Origin: Amycolatopsis vastitatis
GTDB taxonomy: Bacteria; Actinomycetota; Actinomycetes; Mycobacteriales; Pseudonocardiaceae
Assembly: GCF_002234595.1 (NCBI RefSeq)
Contig: NZ_NMUL01000014.1
Coordinates: 1-64,000, forward strand
Length of the DNA stretch: 64,000 nt
Direction of reading: 5' to 3'
Shown here: piece by piece, positions 9,633 through 16,326 of the stretch
Numbering within the stretch: the first letter of the stretch is position 1
How the letters are laid out: every line of letters starts with the position of its first letter
Translations under genes and position numbers: made by a program
The notes under the pieces: generated by a model
The model's database searches: none
What the model saw: only the letters and a program-made list of their open reading frames with translations
What the model was told of the DNA's origin: nothing

Positions 9633-10115
9633 CTACCTCCCGGCCCGAGCCGCGTTGCCGCGGTTCCGGCGCGCTCGTGGTGTTCCCTGGGTGATGGCGG
9701 CACCCGGCGGGCCGCCGTGGTGCTGGTACTGCCGTCTCCGCTTGTGCTTCGGCAGCGGGCGCTCGGCCCGTACCCGGACGCGGCTGGCGCTGACGGCGCC
9801 GCCCGTGCCCGTGGTCACCGCTCGGGGGGTGTTGAGCTCGCGCCCGGCCATCGCGACCACGGTGCCCAGCGGGCGCTCGTGGCTGATCTTGGCCGTCAGC
9901 AGCCGGGTGATCGCGATGGTGGCGACGAACGCCCACGCCGTCGAGAAGAACCCGAAGCTCCACCCCGCCCAGCGTTCGATGCCGAGGACGACGAAGAACG
10001 CCGGGATGCCGATGAGCCAGGCGACGTACCGGGCTCTCCAGGGAAAAGTCGCTTTCGGCGGGCCGAGCCACACGGCGTCGACCCGGTAAACCTCGTCATC
10101 GGTCCTGATGCGCAC
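9633..10115 (-). CDS. small two-helix membrane protein, possible VirB3/PrgI-like subunit
   Basis: The 160-residue protein has a GTG start. A short cytoplasmic N-terminus carries a conserved-looking segment (VDAVWLGPPKATFPWRARY). Two adjacent membrane helices lie between about residues 30 and 72, and the tail is highly basic (KHKRRRQYQHH). A two-helix hairpin immediately upstream of a VirB4 ATPase gene is the usual place and shape of VirB3/PrgI/TcpE components. Assignment is from context and topology only. Its stop codon is 4 nt from the ATPase start and lies inside that gene's ribosome-binding region. Confidence 0.65.
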   Translation of the reverse strand: MRIRTDDEVYRVDAVWLGPPKATFPWRARYVAWLIGIPAFFVVLGIERWAGWSFGFFSTAWAFVATIAITRLLTAKISHERPLGTVVAMAGRELNTPRAVTTGTGGAVSASRVRVRAERPLPKHKRRRQYQHHGGPPGAAITQGTPRARRNRGNAARAGR

Positions 10116-10124
10116 GCCGCCGCC

Positions 10125-10394
10125 TCAGCCGGTGAACAGGCCGGCGATCCACTGGCCCACGTTCACGCCCGCGCCGCTGACCGCGAGACCGATGATGGCG
10201 AGCGCGATCACCACGCCGGCGAGCCGCCGCATGACGCCGGCGTTGTCGCCCTTGCCGCCACCCAGCCAGAGGAGCAGGAGGGCAACGGCCAGCAGCACCA
10301 GGGGGATGACGTTGTCGAGCAGCCACTGGCGCACGTTTCCCGTGCCCAGTTCGCCGCCGGCGGCCAGCGTGTCGAGGGTGGTCAAGGTCATCAT
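10125..10394 (-). CDS. small two-helix membrane protein, possible VirB2/pilin-like subunit; operon head
   Basis: The 89-residue protein has two strongly hydrophobic helices (about residues 28-47 and 58-84) separated by a short basic, glycine-rich loop (GGGKGDNAGVMRR). This resembles VirB2-type pilins and similar small channel proteins, although no proteolytic or cyclisation site can be assigned. Two consecutive ATG codons are present; GGGAG lies 7 nt before the first, which is the start used. It is the first gene of the run extending to 232 and is preceded by about 450 bp without a gene. Confidence 0.65.
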   Translation of the reverse strand: MMTLTTLDTLAAGGELGTGNVRQWLLDNVIPLVLLAVALLLLWLGGGKGDNAGVMRRLAGVVIALAIIGLAVSGAGVNVGQWIAGLFTG

Positions 10395-10848
10395 CGCGAT
10401 ACTCCCGGTGCGCGGTGGGGCCCGCGCGGTTCTGGCTCAGGCGGTGCTTCGAACAACATCATGGAGGCTACGAGGGGTAGTGGTCAAAGCGCGCAGAGTA
10501 GACACCGGCTGGCTCTTCAACCGGTGCAGTGCGCACGGCACACGAAAACTCCACGCTCACCATCATCGCGGCAAGGGCCCTCGGGTTGAACCCCGGCCAC
10601 CCATACTTCTCAGTGTGCTGACGAACTCACCCCTATGCCCGGGATTTGCTCACTGTGGGTACTGACGTTCGAGCCGTTGTACGGCCCGGAACAGTGTGAC
10701 ATGACACGAACGGCCCTGTCGCACGAGTCCACTCTGTCACGACCCTTCGGCCGGTCGAGCCCCATCTCGATCTTGTGAGCCCGCGCTGTCCGTCACAGGG
10801 CGCTCAGAACCTCACAAGTTTTTCACTACATAGCGTGATCTTGGTCGA
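10395..10848. other. non-coding stretch ahead of the T4SS-like operon
   Basis: No convincing gene is visible in either direction. The stretch separates the operon head from the 3' end of the SCO6745-like gene. It is less GC-rich in places (10810-10840). It contains a short inverted element, GTGT-N6-ACAC, at about 10696-10709, and a TGATC/GATCA pair around 10837-10852 that could help end the neighbouring gene. The operon promoter should lie here, but I found no -35/-10 pair with proper spacing. Confidence 0.4.
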
Positions 10849-11703
10849 TCAGGGCCGGCCCTGGGCGAAAACGTCCGCCGGGAAGGCGCCGGCGTCGAGG
10901 ACGCGGGCGCTGAGGTCGCGGCAGAGCTCTTCGAGCCGGGCGGTCTTCTCGGGTCCCAGGTGGTCCCACGGCCCCCGCGCGGCCGTCTCGGTGGCGATCT
11001 CGACGCGGTCGCGCAGTGCGACGCCCGACTCGGTGAGCGCGCCCTCGGCGTCGAGGAGCCCGCGGTCCTTCAACGCGCTCTCGGCGGCGTTCCACTGCTC
11101 GTCGCTCCAGCCGCGGGTGAGCTTCGCGGCGGCGGTGACGAAGCCGCGTCCCGTCGCGCTGTGGGTGACGAGGGCTTCGAGGCCGCCGATGCCTTCGAGC
11201 ACGAGAGCGGCGATGTGGCCGTCGCCGCGGTGCTCGCGAAGCAGCGTGACGGCGTGCCAGAGAACGAGGTGCGGCTCCCCCGGCCAGGCCAGCCCGGCGT
11301 GGGCGGCGTAGAGCGGGCGCCCTTCTCCGCGGCACCCCGCCGTGGCTTCGCGGGCGAGTTCGGCGGCCTCGGCGACCTCGTCGCTCTTGACGTGGTCGCC
11401 GAGCAGCCGCGTGAACGCCTTGTCGACGCCGGCCAGCCGCGCCTCGAGGACCTGCTCGGGCGTGGCCAGGGTCCAGGCCCGCGGGATGGTGCGGGCGATG
11501 ACCTCGGGGTTGAAGTTGTAGAAGGTGGCGGCGATGACCTCGGGCCCGACGGCCCCCATGGCGGCGCCCCGGCCGGCGAAGTACGGCATCCGCCCCGGCC
11601 GCAGCCCCACGTCGGCGAAAGCGGCGTCGACCTCGGGCGCGAAGTACACCAGGGCGTGCAAGGAATCGAAAGCCACCTTGAACCGCTGCTCGTCACCCGC
11701 CAT
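10849..11703 (-). CDS. SCO6745-family protein
   Basis: This 284-residue, helix-rich soluble protein has an N-terminal half (LHALVYFAPEVDAAFADVGL, then GYFAGRGAAMG-like spacing) and a C-terminal winged-helix-like half (LTRGWSDEQWNAAESAL, then GLLDAEGALTESG). This is the pattern of the actinobacterial family typified by SCO6745. Members are of unknown function; the C-terminal part looks MarR-like, but no DNA-binding role is established. The ATG at 11703 is the first in-frame start and the protein is full length for the family. The gene stands alone, downstream of rnpB and its repeat tail on the same strand. Confidence 0.75.
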   Translation of the reverse strand: MAGDEQRFKVAFDSLHALVYFAPEVDAAFADVGLRPGRMPYFAGRGAAMGAVGPEVIAATFYNFNPEVIARTIPRAWTLATPEQVLEARLAGVDKAFTRLLGDHVKSDEVAEAAELAREATAGCRGEGRPLYAAHAGLAWPGEPHLVLWHAVTLLREHRGDGHIAALVLEGIGGLEALVTHSATGRGFVTAAAKLTRGWSDEQWNAAESALKDRGLLDAEGALTESGVALRDRVEIATETAARGPWDHLGPEKTARLEELCRDLSARVLDAGAFPADVFAQGRP

Positions 11704-11751
11704 AGCCGCACCCTACTACCGAGTAACCCGCCAACGGTACCGACTTCCGTA

Positions 11752-11860
11752 CCCAGGGAGTCGGCTCGCGTACCTGGACGGTCGGCCGGCGAGCCGACCC
11801 TCTGGGTACGCGAGCCGACCGGCTGGGTACGCGAGCCGACCGGCTGGGTACGCGAGCTGG
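11752..11860 (-). repeat. 21-bp tandem repeats plus inverted copy just downstream of rnpB
   Basis: The unit CTGGGTACGCGAGCCGACCGG occurs at 11802-11822 and 11823-11843, with a shortened third copy at 11844-11860. An inverted, slightly diverged copy lies at about 11752-11775, so the stretch can fold into alternative hairpins. It begins 3 nt beyond the 3' strand of RNase P RNA helix P1, so it probably forms the trailer and terminator region of rnpB. Short reading frames across it simply encode the repeat. Confidence 0.7.
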
Positions 11861-11862
11861 GC

Positions 11863-12260
11863 GCGGACGAGCTGGCATGTAAGCCGGATCCTGTTCCCCG
11901 GTCGCCTTGCGGCTCGCGGGGCGGCGGTCATCCATCTCGGCCTGCCGTCGCCGGCAGGCTCCAGCGGCCTACCCGCAGGCTCGGACGGGCCGTCCTCGAA
12001 CGCCTGCGCAGGAGCGAACTCCCTCTTGGCCTTGCTCCGGGTGGGGTTTACCTAGCCATCCCGGTCGCCCGGGATGCTGGTGGTCTCTTACACCACCGTT
12101 TCACCCTTACCCCCGCCTGACGACGGGGGCGGTCTGTTTTCTGTGGCACTGTCCCGCGGGTCGCCCCGGGTTGCCGTTAGCAACCACCCTGCCCTGCGGA
12201 GTCCGGACTTTCCTCGAGCCGGGTCACCCCGGCTCGCGACCGCCCTGCCAGCTCGTCCGC
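11863..12260 (-). ncRNA. rnpB: RNase P RNA, bacterial class A
   Basis: The catalytic RNA of RNase P removes 5' leaders from tRNA precursors. On the minus strand the 5' part contains GGAAAGTCCGGACTCCGCAG, the hallmark of the P3-P4 region, and the 3' part contains the GGATCCGGCTTACA-type segment. The ends pair perfectly over 15 bp (GCGGACGAGCTGGCA at 12246-12260 with its complement at 11863-11877), which defines helix P1 and so the boundaries. The inner sequence also carries the conserved GTAAGGGTGAAACGG stretch. The length of about 398 nt fits high-GC actinobacteria. Confidence 0.95.
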
Positions 12261-12267
12261 AGGCTGG

Positions 12268-12273
12268 ATGGTA
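12268..12273 (-). promoter_or_regulatory. putative -10 box of rnpB
   Basis: TACCAT on the minus strand lies 7 nt before the first paired base of helix P1. It fits the TANNNT pattern of actinobacterial housekeeping promoters. No clear -35 was identified, as is common in these organisms. Confidence 0.5.
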
Positions 12274-12275
12274 GC

Positions 12276-13511
12276 TCAGTACCCGGCCACGGCCTCGCTG
12301 TGGTGGCGGGGCCGGACTTCGGGCGGGGGTTCGGCGGGCGCGGGGTGCTGGCGGGCGAGTTCGGCCGTCCAGTGCAGGACGGCGGCGGGGCTGTCGAGCC
12401 CGATCAGGCCGACGAGCTTGCCGTTCCGCACGAAGCCGGTGATGGGGCGGGTGCCGGGGACCGGGGATTCGAGCAGGACGGTGTCGGTGGCCAGCGCGGG
12501 ACGGCCGGCGACCTGGATGCGGACGCCGTGTTGTTCGGACCAGTAGCGAGGCACGGGAGTGTAGGCCGGGGAGCCCTGAGGACCGGTGAGGAGGTTCTGG
12601 GCGGCCGCACGGCTCATTTCGACGGCGTTGAGCCAGTGCTCGTCGCGCTGGGGGGTCGCGTCGAAGCGCAGGTTGGGCCAGCGGGCGACGTCGCCGGCGG
12701 CGACGATCGTCGAGGAGCCGACGACGTGGCAGGTGGGCCCGCAGACGACACCGTCGTCGAGGGGCAGCTTGGCGCCGCGGAGCCAGGAGACGGCCGGGAC
12801 ACTGCCCACCGCGACGACGACGCAGGCGACGTCGAGGGCGCGGCCGTCGGCGAACTCGAGGCCGACGTGGGTGGGTGCCGGGCGCCAGCGGCGGATGGTG
12901 GTGCCGAGCTCGAGGTGGACGCCGCGGGCGGTGTGGAGCGCGGTGAGCCAGTCGCCGATGTCGGGCCCGAGGACGTCGGCGAGGAGCGCTCTCGAACGTC
13001 CGAAGAGGACGACGTCCCGGTTCATCTCGCGCAGGCTGGAGGCGACTTCGCAGCCGATGAAGCCGTCGCCGATGACGGCGACCGGGCCGGGGTTGGAGGC
13101 GAGGGCGCGCTGGAGGGCGATCGTGTCGGCCAGGGTGCGGACGACGACCACGCGCGGGTGGCCGTGGGGCGCGCCCGGCATGCGGCGGGGCTCGACGCCG
13201 GTGGCGATGATCAGGCCGTCGTAGGGGAGCTCCTCGTCGCGGAGGTGGACGACCTGCTTCTGAGGCGACACCGCCGTGACCGGGGTGTCGAACCGCCATT
13301 CCGCGTCGATTTCGAGGGGGTCGGCGAGGAGGGTGTCGGCACGGCTGACCGCGCCGGTGAGGAGCTGCTTGGACAGGGCCGGGCGGTGGTAGGCGATGTC
13401 GGGTTCGGCGCCGAGGACGACGACTTCGCCGTCGAAGCCGAGTTCGCGCAGCCGTTCGGCCGCGCGCAGGCCGGCGAGGCCGGCTCCGGCGATGACGATG
13501 CGTTCGCTCAT
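12276..13511 (-). CDS. FAD-dependent ferredoxin reductase
   Basis: The 411-residue protein has two dinucleotide-binding motifs: FAD-type GAGLAG at residues 9-14 and NAD(P)-type GDGFIG at 148-153. It also has the ATGVEPRR segment and the late AAGDVARWP motif of the ferredoxin/rubredoxin/putidaredoxin reductase family (pyridine nucleotide-disulfide oxidoreductases with a reductase C-terminal domain). It should pass electrons from NAD(P)H to a ferredoxin. Its ATG overlaps the stop of the upstream gene (ATGA), which itself ends in a ferredoxin domain, so that protein is the obvious partner. It ends 15 bp before rnpB on the same strand. Confidence 0.9.
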   Translation of the reverse strand: MSERIVIAGAGLAGLRAAERLRELGFDGEVVVLGAEPDIAYHRPALSKQLLTGAVSRADTLLADPLEIDAEWRFDTPVTAVSPQKQVVHLRDEELPYDGLIIATGVEPRRMPGAPHGHPRVVVVRTLADTIALQRALASNPGPVAVIGDGFIGCEVASSLREMNRDVVLFGRSRALLADVLGPDIGDWLTALHTARGVHLELGTTIRRWRPAPTHVGLEFADGRALDVACVVVAVGSVPAVSWLRGAKLPLDDGVVCGPTCHVVGSSTIVAAGDVARWPNLRFDATPQRDEHWLNAVEMSRAAAQNLLTGPQGSPAYTPVPRYWSEQHGVRIQVAGRPALATDTVLLESPVPGTRPITGFVRNGKLVGLIGLDSPAAVLHWTAELARQHPAPAEPPPEVRPRHHSEAVAGY

Positions 13512-14320
13512 CGGGTGGCTCCCAACAGGTGGATGGCTCTCATGGGGCAGGCGCGCGCGGCGGCCTGGACGTTCGGGGCGAGCTGGGCGAGCGGGCGTTT
13601 CTCGTACGCGAGCTGCCCGTCCAGGCCGAGCTGGAAGACCTGGGGCGCCTCGGACTGGCAGACGCCGTAGGCGTGGCAGCGGTGGCTGTCGACGTCGACG
13701 CGCAGGGTGGCGGGTTCGGCGTCGGGCTCGGCGGGTGGCGCCGTGACCAGCCCGGCGCGGGCGAGGACCTTGGCGGGCAGCACGCGCAGGGCCGACAGCA
13801 GCACCGGCGGGACGAGCAGCGTGATGCCGGCGAGCCAGACGACGGTGAGGTGCCCGCTCGAGACGGCGCCGAGCCAGGCGTGCACGGCGAGCAGGCCGAT
13901 GGCGAGGTAGCCGGCCTGGTGGAAACGCAGCCAGCGGCCTTCGCGGGTGCCGCGCCGCAGGCCCGCGGTCACGGACACGGCGATGACGAGCTCGAGGCCG
14001 GCGATGCCCAGCGCGTGCCGCGGGGTGCCGTCGTAGAAGGGCAGGAGCAGGTCGGCGACGCCGAACGGGTCGTCCTCCAGGAAGAGGAAGGTCAGCCCGT
14101 GCACGGTGCCGAGGGCGAGGGTGAACGCGGCGAGCAGGACGTGCCCCGTGCGGATCGCGTCCTGGCCGCTGAACCGGCGGACCCAGCCGGTGGCGGCGAG
14201 GACGCCCCAGCACAGCGTCAGGCACATGCAGAGGTAGGTGAGGCGGCCCGAAAGGGCGGCCGCCTCGGCGATCCCGATGTCGTGCGGCGACACCGGGATC
14301 AGCGCGGCTGAGGGGGACAT
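13508..14320 (-). CDS. ferric-reductase-like membrane domain fused to a C-terminal ferredoxin
   Basis: In this 270-residue protein, residues 1-190 hold about six membrane helices with spaced histidines (candidates His60, His74, His134, His147), as in ferric-reductase-like heme domains. Residues 205-270 form a small ferredoxin with Cys215, Cys221 and a CP pair at Cys258. The C-x5-C...CP spacing is the three-cysteine pattern of 3Fe-4S ferredoxins associated with cytochrome P450s. The fusion would let the neighbouring reductase feed electrons into a membrane heme pair. The ATG at 14320 marks the first helix-bearing frame. It is cotranscribed with, and translationally coupled to, the reductase. 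The electron acceptor is unknown. Confidence 0.85.
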   Translation of the reverse strand: MSPSAALIPVSPHDIGIAEAAALSGRLTYLCMCLTLCWGVLAATGWVRRFSGQDAIRTGHVLLAAFTLALGTVHGLTFLFLEDDPFGVADLLLPFYDGTPRHALGIAGLELVIAVSVTAGLRRGTREGRWLRFHQAGYLAIGLLAVHAWLGAVSSGHLTVVWLAGITLLVPPVLLSALRVLPAKVLARAGLVTAPPAEPDAEPATLRVDVDSHRCHAYGVCQSEAPQVFQLGLDGQLAYEKRPLAQLAPNVQAAARACPMRAIHLLGATR

Positions 14321-14328
14321 GGGGCGGC

Positions 14329-14997
14329 TTACCTCCGGGTGCGCGGCGCGGTCCTGCCGGGGGTTCCGAGCAGGCGGAGCAGGCCGAACGTGACGACGGC
14401 GGCGAACGCCACGAAAACGGCCGCGAGGGCGAAGTCGCCGCCGCCGAGGGTGTCGTCCTCGGTGGCGGAGACGAGCAGGGACGTGGTCTCGGCGAGCCCG
14501 GTGCTCTCCAGGAGCGTCAGGTGGCCGAGCGTGGTGTCGACGGCGGTTTGGGCGAACGCGCGGACGTCGTCGTCGCGGGTGCCGGCGCGGACGTCGGAGG
14601 CGAGGGCGAAGAGGGTGCCGTACTCCGCGCGGAGCCGGTTGACGTAGGCGCGGTCGAACGCGTCGCCGGAGTCCGCGGCGATCTCGCCCGCCCAGGCGCG
14701 TTCGGCGTCCGTGGGCTCCCCCGGCAGGGTGACCGCGAGCCGGTCGGCGACCGCGCGCAGGGCGACGTCGAGCCGGGCCTGGTCGTCGGCGATGCGGACG
14801 GCGACGGCGCGCACGCGCCGGTTGGTGGCCCGGTCGGCGGCGAGCCTGCTCGACGGCACGGCCCACAGCGTGTGCTGCTTCAGCCGGGTGAGCAGGGTGC
14901 GGTCGGTCTGCTGCAGTTCCCCGGCCGACGCCGGGAAAGCACAGCCGAGCACGAGCGCGGTCGTGGCGGCCAGCAGCGCCACGAATCGGAGCGGCAT
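14329..14997 (-). CDS. secreted/membrane-anchored DUF4142 protein
   Basis: The 222-residue protein has a signal peptide (hydrophobic core at about residues 5-20, AFPASAG cleavage region), a helical middle domain and a C-terminal membrane helix (about 190-210) followed by a basic tail. The middle segment, with QTDRTLLTRLKQHTLW near its start and TTLGHLTLLESTGL near its end, matches DUF4142, a ferritin-like four-helix family of unknown function common in actinobacteria. It precedes the membrane ferredoxin gene by 8 bp and shares its operon. It is transcribed away from the ECF sigma gene across a region holding a CRP-type operator. Confidence 0.8.
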   Translation of the reverse strand: MPLRFVALLAATTALVLGCAFPASAGELQQTDRTLLTRLKQHTLWAVPSSRLAADRATNRRVRAVAVRIADDQARLDVALRAVADRLAVTLPGEPTDAERAWAGEIAADSGDAFDRAYVNRLRAEYGTLFALASDVRAGTRDDDVRAFAQTAVDTTLGHLTLLESTGLAETTSLLVSATEDDTLGGGDFALAAVFVAFAAVVTFGLLRLLGTPGRTAPRTRR

Positions 14998-15082
14998 CCC
15001 CGTTGTCCCTTCGCGAAGGAGTCCTCATGGACAGCTACGGTGCGGACCTGTGATCCGGTTCTCGCCGTCACCTTTTAGTGAC

Positions 15083-15098
15083 TGTGACGTGTATCACA
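15083..15098. promoter_or_regulatory. perfect CRP/GlxR-type operator TGTGA-N6-TCACA
   Basis: The 16 bases TGTGACGTGTATCACA contain both consensus half sites, TGTGA and TCACA, separated by 6 nt, which is the binding motif of CRP/GlxR-type cAMP receptor proteins including actinobacterial ones. It sits in the divergent gap between the DUF4142 redox operon (minus) and the ECF sigma gene (plus), about 85 bp from the former's start. It could control either or both. Binding by a host CRP homologue is inference. Confidence 0.7.
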
Positions 15099-15244
15099 AG
15101 ACACATTGTGAACCAACTGATGACGACTGTCGTCGGTTCGGCGGCTAATTGAGCGTGAAAACTGATGCATATGGTCTATTAAGTGATTTTGCGCTACGCT
15201 CCGATGACCCCTCGGTCCGCCAGTCAGGTGAGGTTGCGAGCTTT

Positions 15245-15823
15245 ATGGAAGCACTGGACAGAGAAAGTCGCGGCCAGGTCGGCTACGCCTCGTCCGCCAC
15301 TGCGCTCGACGTCGCCACCGTCGAGGCCGACGATCTGGTCCCGCTGCTCTACAAGGACTTCCGCGCCACCCTGTTTTCGCAGGTGATGGCCCTGACCAAC
15401 CACGACCGGCAGTGGACCGAAGACGTGGTGCAAGAGACGATGATCCGCGCGTGGCAGCACTCCGGCACGCTCGAACGCGAGCCCGGAATGCTGCGCGGGT
15501 GGCTGCTCACGGTGGCTCGGCGGATCGTCATCGACGGCTGGAGAAACCGCCGGGTCCGCCCGCAGGAGGTCGCCCTGGAGATCCCGGAAAACGCCGAGTC
15601 CGCCGACCGCACCGACAGCTCGTTAGCCGCGCTAACGATTTCTCGGGCATTGGTCGAACTCGACGAGAAATACCGCTCTGTCATCTACGAGACATACCTC
15701 GCCGGAAACACCGTTCGACAGGCGGCACAAATTCTGGGAATTCCCGAGGGAACCGTGAAATCGCGGTTGTACACCGCGATGCGGCAATTGCGGAAGGCAC
15801 TCGGGGAAGTGACAGTGCGATGA
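15245..15823 (+). CDS. ECF-family RNA polymerase sigma factor
   Basis: This 192-residue sigma-70 family ECF factor has region 2 (LYKDFRATLFSQVMALTNH, then VVQETMIRAWQH, then GWLLTVARRIVIDGWRNR) and region 4 (LDEKYRSVIYETYLAG, then the helix-turn-helix VRQAAQILGIPEGTVKSRLYTAM). It most resembles SigK/SigL-type factors. I prefer the ATG at 15245, with an AGGTGAGG run about 10 nt upstream; in-frame TTG (15149) and GTG (15155) codons would add about 30 unconserved-looking residues. The downstream anti-sigma gene overlaps by ATGA. Its regulon is unknown; the divergent redox operon is a reasonable target. Confidence 0.9.
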   Translation: MEALDRESRGQVGYASSATALDVATVEADDLVPLLYKDFRATLFSQVMALTNHDRQWTEDVVQETMIRAWQHSGTLEREPGMLRGWLLTVARRIVIDGWRNRRVRPQEVALEIPENAESADRTDSSLAALTISRALVELDEKYRSVIYETYLAGNTVRQAAQILGIPEGTVKSRLYTAMRQLRKALGEVTVR

Positions 15824-16218
15824 GGGGGCGGCACGCCGATTCCGCGGCCTACGGGCTGGGCGTCCTGGACGATCCGGAAGAGTTCGAGGAGCACCTTCTC
15901 GGCTGCGCCCGCTGCCGGGCCCTGGTCACCGGGTTCGGCCCGGTGGCCGGTGCGCTGGCCGAAGCGGCCCGGCTCGGCTGGGTCCCCCGTGGCGGCTCAT
16001 CCGGCCGCTACCGGCCGCCCGGCGATGGCGCGACCGGAAAGCCGTACGCGCACCGGCGGGGCTCGGTGGCCGGCCCGCTGCTCCTGCTCGTGCTGGGGAT
16101 GGCCGTGACGGCCGTCGGTGTGGCCCGCCCGGTCGCCGGGAAGATCCGGGTCGCATCGGCTGCGTACATCGTCTCCCCTGCTCTGGTGGTGGACCTGCGT
16201 CGTCAGGGTGTCTCTTGA
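15820..16218 (+). CDS. membrane anti-sigma factor with zinc-finger (ZAS) motif
   Basis: The 132-residue protein begins at an ATG that overlaps the sigma factor stop (ATGA). Residues 1-40 carry a ZAS-type motif, His25-x3-Cys29-x2-Cys32, within EEHLLGCARC. This motif holds ECF sigma factors inactive and often senses redox change through zinc and cysteine chemistry. One membrane helix follows (about residues 83-103), then a short extracytoplasmic tail. The outer domain is much smaller than in RskA-type proteins, so signal input may depend on the membrane segment or the zinc site. Pairing with the upstream sigma factor is strongly supported by the overlap. Confidence 0.85.
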   Translation: MRGRHADSAAYGLGVLDDPEEFEEHLLGCARCRALVTGFGPVAGALAEAARLGWVPRGGSSGRYRPPGDGATGKPYAHRRGSVAGPLLLLVLGMAVTAVGVARPVAGKIRVASAAYIVSPALVVDLRRQGVS

Positions 16219-16326
16219 CGACGGTGGGGCGTTCTGTCGGCCGTAGCGGTTCCCGGGCCGTTTCCCCAGGTCACCGCGCTCCACTCCCGTGGTGGGCCGG
16301 TTTCCAGTAGTCTGCCCGAACCCAAC

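Noticed and set aside
1..10394. The T4SS-like operon as part of an integrated plasmid
   Set aside because: I saw no integrase, att-like direct repeats or replication gene near it, and it lies next to rnpB and other chromosomal genes; the left side is out of view, so this is provisional.
10560..10620. A tRNA-like GGTTGAACCCCGG segment
   Set aside because: It has no matching acceptor stem, anticodon loop or D-loop around it. I found no tRNA gene anywhere in the window.
11716..11931. A 71-codon minus-strand ORF with LAYPAGR repeats
   Set aside because: It is the translation of the rnpB trailer repeats and part of rnpB itself.
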